From an uncultured Bacteroidales bacterium (lineage in GTDB: Bacteria; Bacteroidota; Bacteroidia; Bacteroidales; Paludibacteraceae), in the NCBI GenBank assembly GCA_946414805.1, contig CAMKPZ010000012.1:1-40791 (forward strand): a DNA stretch of 40,791 bases, given 5' to 3'. Within the stretch, counting starts at the first letter, position 1. Every line of letters starts with the position of its first letter. Under the pieces are notes generated by a model. It did not search any database. It saw only the letters and a list, made by a program, of their open reading frames with translations, and was not told where the DNA came from. Positions 8,294 through 15,257 of this stretch are shown piece by piece. Position numbers and translations under genes: made by a program.

Positions 8294-9418
8294 CTATAAA
8301 CGAAGGAAGTCATCTATATTAGCGGGTGTGATAATACGGAATGTTGCTTCTGGATAAGCGTTGGCAAACACTAACGGACAACGATTTTTTTTATGTGTAT
8401 TCCATTTGAACTCAAATGCCTGCAGGATTCCATCTGATTCCTCAAGATAGTCAATTTCGGTTTGTTGCTTAGTGCGCCAGAAATAGGATTGCGCAAACGG
8501 ATGGCGATAACTGATTTGCTTCATACGTTCCGCAATAGCGAAGTTCTCCCACATGGCACCAATATCTACACGATTTTCTGCAAGCGAGAAGTTTCCAATA
8601 ACTGCATTACGGATGCCCATATCCCAGAAATATATTTTTTTACTGAACTTGAGCTCGTTCCGCAGATTACGGGAGAAACTGCCTAATCTAAAGATAATAT
8701 ATGATTGCTCCAAAATCGTAATATATCGTTCTATCGTTTTAGCATCTATTCCTACCAATCCGCTGAGTTCGTTATAACTGACTTGTGATCCGATTTGCAT
8801 AGCTAATGCTTTGAGCAAAAGAACTAACTTATCCGATTTAGCTACTTTATCCAGGGTTAGGATGTCTCTGTATAGATATGAATCAGTCAGTTCTTTAAGG
8901 ATAACAGCCTCCTGCCCCGGAGAGGTTACCACCTCCGGATAATACCCATAAACAAGGCGATGAGGAATTAAACGCAGTTCTTCCAGAAGCGATGTATGCT
9001 CCGACAATTCGCTGAAGGAGAGTGGAAAGAGTTTGAACTCCCTCTTACGACCGGTTAAGGGTTCATTCACTTTAGATGCCAACTCAAAACTGCTACTGCC
9101 GGTAGCAATGACTTGCACATCAGGGAGTTGATCGATGATGATTTTAAGCTGTACACCCACATTGGGGATACGCTGTGCCTCGTCAAGCACCAGAATATGC
9201 TTGTCGCCCATAAGCGTACGAATCCTTTCAGCACTAACCGTTGTGAAAAGGGATTGGATGTCTTGATTGTCCCCGTTTAGCCATAACACATCCTTTCGCC
9301 CCTTTAAGAGCAGTTGCAGCAATGTGGATTTGCCGACTTGCCGTGCTCCCATCAAAATGACGGCTTTGTGACTGCTGAGCAGGGATTCTAACTGAGGTAG
9401 TAAATAACGATTAATCAT
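8294..9418 (-). CDS. ATP-binding protein, AAA family with DUF4143 domain
   Basis: A 374-residue protein of the COG1373 type, common in Bacteroidales; its cellular role is not known. Walker A is GARQVGKST near residue 25, Walker B HILVLDEAQR near 90, followed by IATGSSSFEL (sensor-like). The C-terminal half (about 190-374) matches DUF4143, including KKIYFWDMGIRNA and QQTEIDYLEE, the latter similar to nuclease-fold motifs. I chose the start MINRYLLPQ at 9418; an in-frame extension to 9496 would run through the promoter. It has its own promoter and terminator and lies against the direction of its neighbours, between two glycosyltransferase starts, so it looks like an inserted cassette. Confidence 0.85.
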   Translation of the reverse strand: MINRYLLPQLESLLSSHKAVILMGARQVGKSTLLQLLLKGRKDVLWLNGDNQDIQSLFTTVSAERIRTLMGDKHILVLDEAQRIPNVGVQLKIIIDQLPDVQVIATGSSSFELASKVNEPLTGRKREFKLFPLSFSELSEHTSLLEELRLIPHRLVYGYYPEVVTSPGQEAVILKELTDSYLYRDILTLDKVAKSDKLVLLLKALAMQIGSQVSYNELSGLVGIDAKTIERYITILEQSYIIFRLGSFSRNLRNELKFSKKIYFWDMGIRNAVIGNFSLAENRVDIGAMWENFAIAERMKQISYRHPFAQSYFWRTKQQTEIDYLEESDGILQAFEFKWNTHKKNRCPLVFANAYPEATFRIITPANIDDFLRL

Positions 9419-9437
9419 AGATTTGTCATTTGCGAGT

Positions 9438-9470
9438 GCAAAGGTACAAAAAATATTTGATATATCCAAG
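9438..9470 (-). promoter_or_regulatory. Promoter of the ATPase gene
   Basis: On the minus strand CTTG (9470-9467) is followed 20 nt later by TACCTTTG (9446-9439) and C, a close match to the phylum consensus. The start codon lies 20 nt downstream of the box. Confidence 0.75.
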
Positions 9471-9483
9471 AGAAAATGTAATT

Positions 9484-9519
9484 TTTGCGGAAGCAAATCC
9501 CGAAAAGTTAATATTTTTG
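9484..9519 (+). promoter_or_regulatory. Possible promoter of the glycosyltransferase gene
   Basis: TATTTTTG (9512-9519) fits the -7 element and TTTG (9484-9487) lies 24 nt upstream, somewhat more than the usual spacing. Weak call in an AT-rich stretch. Confidence 0.35.
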
Positions 9520-9590
9520 AGGAATAGTATCCTTAAAAGTCGTCTTTTTATTGAAATATGTAGCTAAATAAATATATAAAACAAAGCTAT

Positions 9591-10643
9591 ATGAGCCAAC
9601 CAATTCACATCGTAATGACACCGACACGCAATGAAGCGTGGGTGATACGGGCGTTTCTGGAATCCACCACACGCTGGGCGGATTATGTGATTATATGCGA
9701 CCAGTTCTCAACGGATGGAACACGCGAAATAGTGAACGAGTTCGCTAATTCAAAAAATAAAATCACCAATCACCAATCAACACTTACCAATCAGCGGAAA
9801 GCAGAAGTTATCCTCATAGACAATCCAAACAAGGAATTCAACGAGGCTGAACGACAACGGATATTAGTAGCCAAAGCACGTGAAGTAGCTGCAGGACGAG
9901 ATACACTTCTCTGGGGACTGGATGCCGATGAGATACTGGCTGCCAATGCTTTCTCTACAGCCGATTGGCAGAAGATCATGCACTCCAACCCCGGAGCGGT
10001 CTTTTGGTTCCACTGGGCGCAACTGACCCATGACGAGAAGCATTATTATAATAACCGTGATCCGTATCCATGGCTGTTTCATGACGACGGAGTAGAGCCG
10101 CATGGTAATTATGTGCGGGAAATGCACTCGATGCGTATTCCTTACCCTTTGGACGAGCATGATATGAGTTATGTAAAGGATTTCCGCGTGCTGCATCTCG
10201 GTCCGGCTCCGTTGAATCGGGTACGCGCCAAGGAGCGGTTTTATATGTTTGTCGATTGGCAGGTCAACCACCGTTCGCCTTATACCATGGGGCGCAATTA
10301 TATCGGCAGCAATGCTTATCCGGCTGAGCAGTTCGAGTTGCCGGAGGAATGGATCTATACAATAGAGAAAGACGGTTGGAGTTTATGGGATAATGTAGAA
10401 TTGGATGAGACACATTGTTGGATGGATGATTATATCTATGAACGGCTGGACAAATACCCGATGAAGACATTAGCCAAGATCCCTCTTTGGACTCCGGAGT
10501 TTATGGAGTACTATCATATTCCTGATCCGCGTTCATGGTATGTAAGGTTGGTACATAGGTATCTGGAACTTACCCAACCGCATAAAAGTAACATATATGT
10601 GAGAGTTATTGACAAAGCATTACGCAAATTTATTAAAAAATAA
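9591..10643 (+). CDS. Glycosyltransferase family 2-like protein
   Basis: About 350 residues, probably cytoplasmic and transferring a sugar from a nucleotide donor in surface glycan synthesis; donor and acceptor cannot be told. The N-terminus IVMTPTRNEAWVIRAFL and the metal-binding GLDADEIL (DxD-like, near residue 110) are typical of GT-A family 2 enzymes. Residues about 53-69 (NSKNKITNHQSTLTNQ) are encoded by a CCAAT-type low-complexity repeat and interrupt the usual spacing between the STDGTREI motif and the following strand, so they look inserted. A small basic protein follows after 19 nt. The first 19 codons have a partner in the truncated copy at 8157. Confidence 0.8.
   Translation: MSQPIHIVMTPTRNEAWVIRAFLESTTRWADYVIICDQFSTDGTREIVNEFANSKNKITNHQSTLTNQRKAEVILIDNPNKEFNEAERQRILVAKAREVAAGRDTLLWGLDADEILAANAFSTADWQKIMHSNPGAVFWFHWAQLTHDEKHYYNNRDPYPWLFHDDGVEPHGNYVREMHSMRIPYPLDEHDMSYVKDFRVLHLGPAPLNRVRAKERFYMFVDWQVNHRSPYTMGRNYIGSNAYPAEQFELPEEWIYTIEKDGWSLWDNVELDETHCWMDDYIYERLDKYPMKTLAKIPLWTPEFMEYYHIPDPRSWYVRLVHRYLELTQPHKSNIYVRVIDKALRKFIKK
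9761..9796. repeat. CCAAT-type low-complexity repeat inside a gene
   Basis: ACCAATC occurs three times in 36 nt within the glycosyltransferase frame. The same kind of repeat fills the nadE-murB spacer (19867-19935) and a segment of preA (38205-38247). Confidence 0.65.
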
Positions 10644-10662
10644 CCGCAAACACTAATTCATT

Positions 10663-10887
10663 ATGTTCAAATACACAAAACGATTACTCTCGGACATTCG
10701 TTTCTGGTGTCGGGAGGTGAAGCTCCGCAGGAAGGAGAATGCGGAGTTTGAAAGGATCGAGGAGGAGGCATACTCCGGGCTCGGACATCCGATGGCAGGT
10801 TTCGGCTATTACCAGACGATCAAACGTAACCGCGCGGAGCGCAAACGACTACATGAAGAAGAGCGTGCTGATAATCGTTCCAAATAG
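10663..10887 (+). CDS. Small basic protein of unknown function
   Basis: 74 residues, rich in Arg, Lys and Glu. A helical N-terminus (YTKRLLSDIRFWCREVKLRRKE) and a charged C-terminus flank a Gly-rich centre (YSGLGHPMAGFGYY). It has no signal peptide or membrane segment. It starts 19 nt after the glycosyltransferase and ends before a terminator, so it is the last gene of that unit. I do not recognise the family. Confidence 0.6.
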   Translation: MFKYTKRLLSDIRFWCREVKLRRKENAEFERIEEEAYSGLGHPMAGFGYYQTIKRNRAERKRLHEEERADNRSK

Positions 10888-10916
10888 AGCCAGAACTTAA
10901 CCCCTATAAATGAAGA

Positions 10917-10942
10917 CAGCCGTCATCTCGACGACTGTTTTT
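10917..10942 (+). terminator. Terminator after the glycosyltransferase unit
   Basis: CAG-C-CGTC (10917-10924) pairs with GACG-A-CTG (10930-10937) with one mismatch, followed by five T. Confidence 0.7.
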
Positions 10943-11048
10943 CTTAGGTATTAGTCTGTTTATTTAAGGTACAAAAAAGATTGGTCTGTTTTTGTGGATT
11001 TTAATGACCCTCATTTTGCAAACTGTAGTTGTCATTTTCAAATCCGAT

Positions 11049-11081
11049 GCAAAAGTACTACTTTTTTTTGATATGGCAAAA
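11049..11081 (-). promoter_or_regulatory. Orphan minus-strand promoter
   Basis: On the minus strand TTTTGCC (11081-11075) is followed by TACTTTTGC (11057-11049) at the usual spacing. It lies in the 271-nt spacer between convergent units (10888-11158) and points away from the phosphoesterase operon, toward the 3' end of the small basic gene. The only reading frame just downstream is a 23-codon ORF (11035-10964). The rest of this spacer is AT-rich with no gene seen. Confidence 0.5.
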
Positions 11082-11158
11082 TCTTTTTATATGTTATATA
11101 ACATAATTTTTGATTTTAGCCGGTTTTTTAGCATTTTGAATGTCATTCGCCTCGGTTT

Positions 11159-11689
11159 TTAAAGTCTTTCGAGTTCTATTACTTCCAGATTGTCAATTTT
11201 TGCACCATCTATCGTGAAGCGCAGGAGTGTCTGACAGGGTTGCCAGCCTTGTTTTCCTGCTGCCCCCGGGTTCATGGTCAGGAACTGATAAAGAGAGTCG
11301 TATTGTACTTTCAGAATATGACTATGTCCGCATACAAAGAGATCAATAACATTTTGGTCATTTATTTTGGCATTTTTGGCTTCGAGGCTTTTGCGGAACC
11401 AAGGAATGAGCCAAGGATTGTAGTGCCCGGGGTAGCCTCCGATATGTGTCATCAGCACGTTTACATCCTCAACGCGGAACCGGTAAAACTCACTCAACGA
11501 ATACCGCACTTCGCCGGAATCCATGTTTCCGTACACTGCGCGAGTGGGTTTGAATTCCCGTAACCGGCGCAGTACATCCTCGCTGCCGATGTCTCCGGCA
11601 TGCCAGATCTCATCTACCTCCTTGAAATGCTCAAAGACACGCGCATCCAGCAGACCATGCGTATCCGATAAAACACCGATCCTTGTCAT
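11159..11689 (-). CDS. Metallophosphoesterase, YfcE/MJ0936 family
   Basis: 176 residues, the normal size for this family of Mn2+-dependent phosphodiesterases; the physiological substrate is unknown. All metal-binding motifs are present: GVLSDTHG (D-x-H), HAGDIGS (GD), VYGNMD (GN, the catalytic Asn), THIGG and GHSH near residue 120. The start ATG 11689 lies 9 nt after the permease gene and it is the last gene of the minus-strand operon. I saw no clear terminator downstream of it. Confidence 0.88.
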   Translation of the reverse strand: MTRIGVLSDTHGLLDARVFEHFKEVDEIWHAGDIGSEDVLRRLREFKPTRAVYGNMDSGEVRYSLSEFYRFRVEDVNVLMTHIGGYPGHYNPWLIPWFRKSLEAKNAKINDQNVIDLFVCGHSHILKVQYDSLYQFLTMNPGAAGKQGWQPCQTLLRFTIDGAKIDNLEVIELERL

Positions 11690-11698
11690 TGTATGGTT

Positions 11699-12364
11699 TT
11701 ATTTTCTTGTCAGACGATCAATGGTGAAGATTGTAGCTAAAACCGCTACAATGATGATGGTAGCGAAGAAAGCGATATCCCGCAGATCCAACACACCGCG
11801 CGAGAGGGAAGAGTAGTGGGCCTGTAGCAGAACCCAATAGAGCACAAAGCAAGAGAGAGCCGCTATGATGAAGCACACGATCTGGCTCTTACTGAATGTG
11901 GCACAGAGCAGACCGATCGCCATAAACGTACCGCTGAGCAGAATCAGACCGACGAACGAACCGATAAATGCTCCGCTATCGAGGTTTCCCATCGGTTCTG
12001 CCATATATGCCACGACGAAATAATGCACGAAGCAGGGTAGCAAACCGATCAGAACCAGAGTCCATGCCGCGAAATATTTGCCTAATACTATACGGCTGAG
12101 CGAGACGGGTTTGGTGCGAATGAGATCCCACATGCCGGATTGTCTCTCTTCGGAGAACAATCGCATGGTGAGGGTGGGACATAGCAGCATGAAGAGCCAG
12201 GGGCTGAGTTGGAACAACCCGTCCACTTGGGCGTAACCCGAGTCAATGATATTCCATTGACCCGGGATCACCCATAGGAAAAGGCTTATTGCTAAAAGGT
12301 ACAGTCCGATCACGATATATGCAATCGGCGTAGCGAAATAATATGCCAGTTCTTTCTTGTACAC
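11699..12364 (-). CDS. gldF: GldF-type ABC transporter permease
   Basis: 221 residues with six likely membrane helices, in the ABC-2 permease superfamily. MYKKELAYYFATPIAYIV at the N-terminus and LFSEERQSGMWDLIRTKPVS in the first cytoplasmic loop are characteristic of GldF, which works with GldA (ATPase) and GldG in gliding bacteria; in non-gliding Bacteroidales its cargo is unclear. The start is GTG at 12364, separated by one base from the stop of the transporter gene upstream, so it depends on translation from there. Neither gldA nor gldG is adjacent in this window. Confidence 0.8.
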   Translation of the reverse strand: MYKKELAYYFATPIAYIVIGLYLLAISLFLWVIPGQWNIIDSGYAQVDGLFQLSPWLFMLLCPTLTMRLFSEERQSGMWDLIRTKPVSLSRIVLGKYFAAWTLVLIGLLPCFVHYFVVAYMAEPMGNLDSGAFIGSFVGLILLSGTFMAIGLLCATFSKSQIVCFIIAALSCFVLYWVLLQAHYSSLSRGVLDLRDIAFFATIIIVAVLATIFTIDRLTRK

Positions 12365-12365
12365 T

Positions 12366-13742
12366 TTAGTGCTTTACTTCGATATTCTTGTTCACAGGAG
12401 TCTTCGGGAAGAAGATCCAGAAAGCTATTGCTACTACCATAGCATATGCCGCGAAAATGTACCAGAACGCTTGCCATCCCTGCCATTGCTCCATAGCGGC
12501 GCTATGGATATTATGCAAGGTCTGCACATCAATAATCTGGTCCCAAGCGATCTTACCAGCTTCATCACGTACAATACCCAGCGCACTGAAATCAATCTGG
12601 GGTACAACTTTGTTGAAAACAGCCTGTGCGCTCAGGGTACCGATAGTTGCTCCAAAGCCGTTGGTCATCATCATGAATAACCCCTGCGCACTGGAGCGCA
12701 TTGATGTATCGGTCTCTTGGTCGACATACAACGCGCCGCTAATATTGAAGAAGTCAAATGCAAAGCCGTAAACAATGCAGCTTAATACAAATAACCAAAC
12801 ACCGCTTCCGGGGTTGCCCATGCCGAAGAACCCAAAACGGAATACCCAGGCAATCATAGCCATCAGCATTACATTCTTGATACCGAAACGCTTGAGGAAG
12901 AACGGAATAGCCAGAATACACAGCGCCTCGCATATCTGCGATATACTGATCAGAATATTGGAGTACTGTACACCAAACGAATTGCTCCAGTCCTTAAAGA
13001 ACTCAAAACTGCCGAGGAAGGGGTTAGCGTAACCGTTAGTAATCTGCAAACTGAAACCAAGAAGCATTGAGAAGATAAAGAACAACGCCATCTTCTTTTG
13101 TTTGAACAGGCTGAATGCTTTCAATCCCAATGCATCAACGATAGAACCCTGCTGAGCATCTTTCTTCAGTTCGCACTTCGGTAAAGTCAACGCGTAGACT
13201 GCCATCAAAAGACTCAGACCTCCGGATAAAAGGAACTGGTTCGGGGTTGCTTCCCAATGCAGCAGACTAACGCACCACATTGATGCAATGAAGCCAACGG
13301 TTCCGAACACACGGATAGGCGGAAAATCTTTCACGGTGTCCATTCCTGCCTTGATCAGCGCATTGAAGGCAACAGAGTTAGTCAGGGCGATTGTGGGCAT
13401 AAAGAACGCCACGCTGACTGTGTATAGTGTGAACAGCGTGCTGAATTGCACAGTGTCTCCTGCTCCGATAGCGTACCATCCGGCAGCAATCATAAACGCA
13501 CCGGCCACCAGATGACAAAGGCTCTGCAACTTCTGGGCTTCTATCCAACGGTCGGCTACTATTCCCATCAGTGTCGGCATAAGCAGCGATACAATGCCTT
13601 GTACCGAATAAAACCAGCCGATGTTGGATGCCAGACCTACATTAGCGAGATACCGACCCATTGAGGTCAGGTACGCACCCCACACTGCGAACTCCAGGAA
13701 GTTAAACAAAATGAGGCGGATTTGTAATGCTCTGTTTTTCAT
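12366..13742 (-). CDS. MFS nucleoside:H+ symporter family transporter
   Basis: 458 residues with about 12 membrane helices, inner membrane. The N-terminus ILFNFLEFAVWGAYLTSMGRY and the following FYSVQGIVSLLMPTLMGI resemble the NupG/XapB nucleoside permease branch of the major facilitator superfamily, which imports nucleosides with protons. The loop with FFNISGALYVDQETD and the helix SAQGLFMMMTNGFGA also fit that branch. It lies 18 nt after prfC and directly before gldF. Substrate is inferred from the family only. Confidence 0.8.
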   Translation of the reverse strand: MKNRALQIRLILFNFLEFAVWGAYLTSMGRYLANVGLASNIGWFYSVQGIVSLLMPTLMGIVADRWIEAQKLQSLCHLVAGAFMIAAGWYAIGAGDTVQFSTLFTLYTVSVAFFMPTIALTNSVAFNALIKAGMDTVKDFPPIRVFGTVGFIASMWCVSLLHWEATPNQFLLSGGLSLLMAVYALTLPKCELKKDAQQGSIVDALGLKAFSLFKQKKMALFFIFSMLLGFSLQITNGYANPFLGSFEFFKDWSNSFGVQYSNILISISQICEALCILAIPFFLKRFGIKNVMLMAMIAWVFRFGFFGMGNPGSGVWLFVLSCIVYGFAFDFFNISGALYVDQETDTSMRSSAQGLFMMMTNGFGATIGTLSAQAVFNKVVPQIDFSALGIVRDEAGKIAWDQIIDVQTLHNIHSAAMEQWQGWQAFWYIFAAYAMVVAIAFWIFFPKTPVNKNIEVKH

Positions 13743-13760
13743 AATAGTATAGTTTTAATG

Positions 13761-15257
13761 TTAGAATTCAGAGGTAAAATGGAAGGTGATATGTTTGTAA
13801 TCCTGTTGCGCCATGGAGAGCACATAGGCGCTGTCCGCCATGAAAACATCGCGGCCTTCTTTGTCCGTAGCCATATACTGCGCCTTGCGTTTCTTGAAGG
13901 TATCGAGCTCCGCATCGTCATCGCTCTCTATCCAGCAGGCTTTGTACATCTGCAGCGGCTGCCATTTGCATTTGGCCTGATACTCATGCTCCAGACGGTA
14001 TTGGATCACCTCAAACTGCAACTGTCCCACCGTACCGATGATCTTCCGGCCGTTGAGTTGGCTCACAAAGAGCTGCGCCACACCTTCGTCCATGAGCTGC
14101 GAAACCCCTTTGTCAAGCTGTTTCTGTTTCATGGGATCTGCGTTGTCAATGTATTTGAACATCTCCGGTGAGAAGGACGGAAGACCTTTGAAATGCAGTT
14201 TCTCTCCGGCAGTCAGTGTGTCGCCGATCTTGAAGTTACCCGTGTCCGGCAGACCCACTATATCACCGGCAAAAGCTTCATCTACCGTCTCTTTTTTCTG
14301 CGCCATGAAACACGTTGGAGCGGCAAAACGCATCTGCTGGTCCTTGCGCACGTGATAATAATAGGTGTTGCGCAGGAACTTGCCCGAGCAGATCTTGAAG
14401 AACGCAATGCAGCTTCGATGGTTCGGATCCATGTTTGCGTGGATCTTGAAACAGAAAGCGGTGAACTTGTCTTCCATCGGTGCTACCTCACGTTCTTCGG
14501 CTACTACAGGGCGGGGGGAGGGGGCGTTCTTTACAAAGAAGTCCAGCAACTCCTGTACTCCAACCGTTTTGTATGCCGAGCCGTAAAACACCGGCGCCAA
14601 GTCACCGCGCAGATAAGCCTCGCGGTCAAACTCAGGATACACTCCGTCGATCATCTCCAAGTCTTCTTGTAATTTCGGACTCAGATCTTTCGGACGGTTG
14701 TCCAGCGCAAAGACCGACTCGAACTTGAGTCCTTGTCCGTTTGCCCAAGTCACGGGCGTGCAATGGATCCCGAGCTCTTTCTCCGCTTCGTCCATGAGGT
14801 CGAACGGGTCTTTGCCTTCGCGGTCCATCTTGTTCATGAATACCATGACGGGTGTCTTGCGCATGCGGCATACTTCCATGAGCCGGCGTGTCTGTGCCTC
14901 CACACCTTTGGCACTGTCGATCACTACGATCGCGCTGTCCACTGCCGTCAGCGTACGGAAAGTATCTTCCGCGAAATCCTGGTGACCCGGGGTGTCGAGG
15001 ATGTTAATATGATAGCCGTCGTAGTCGAATCCCATGACTGAAGTAGCTACAGATATACCACGCTGTTTCTCTATCTCCATCCAGTCGGAGGTGGCGGTCT
15101 TGCGGATCTTGTTGCTCTTCACCGCTCCTGCCACATGGATTGCACCGCCGTAGAGCAGCAGTTTCTCGGTCAGCGTTGTTTTACCGGCGTCCGGGTGGGA
15201 GATGATAGCGAACGTTCTGCGTCTTAATATCTCGTTTTGATCAGCGGAGGGTAGCAT
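13761..15257 (-). CDS. prfC: Peptide chain release factor 3
   Basis: GTPase that removes RF1/RF2 from the ribosome after termination. 498 residues, slightly shorter than the usual 525 or so. G1 is SHPDAGKTT preceded by RRRTFAII, G3 is DTPGHQDF, and G4 is NKMDR, all in the first 150 residues. The C-terminus AYVLSMAQQDYKHITFHFT is typical of RF3. The ATG at 15257 lies inside the 3' end of pheT (17-nt overlap); no later Met precedes the G1 motif, so this start is needed. Confidence 0.95.
   Translation of the reverse strand: MLPSADQNEILRRRTFAIISHPDAGKTTLTEKLLLYGGAIHVAGAVKSNKIRKTATSDWMEIEKQRGISVATSVMGFDYDGYHINILDTPGHQDFAEDTFRTLTAVDSAIVVIDSAKGVEAQTRRLMEVCRMRKTPVMVFMNKMDREGKDPFDLMDEAEKELGIHCTPVTWANGQGLKFESVFALDNRPKDLSPKLQEDLEMIDGVYPEFDREAYLRGDLAPVFYGSAYKTVGVQELLDFFVKNAPSPRPVVAEEREVAPMEDKFTAFCFKIHANMDPNHRSCIAFFKICSGKFLRNTYYYHVRKDQQMRFAAPTCFMAQKKETVDEAFAGDIVGLPDTGNFKIGDTLTAGEKLHFKGLPSFSPEMFKYIDNADPMKQKQLDKGVSQLMDEGVAQLFVSQLNGRKIIGTVGQLQFEVIQYRLEHEYQAKCKWQPLQMYKACWIESDDDAELDTFKKRKAQYMATDKEGRDVFMADSAYVLSMAQQDYKHITFHFTSEF

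Noticed and set aside
14520..14545. G-rich tract in prfC as a possible inserted repeat
   Set aside because: It encodes NAPSPRPVV, which agrees with the natural linker of RF3 proteins.
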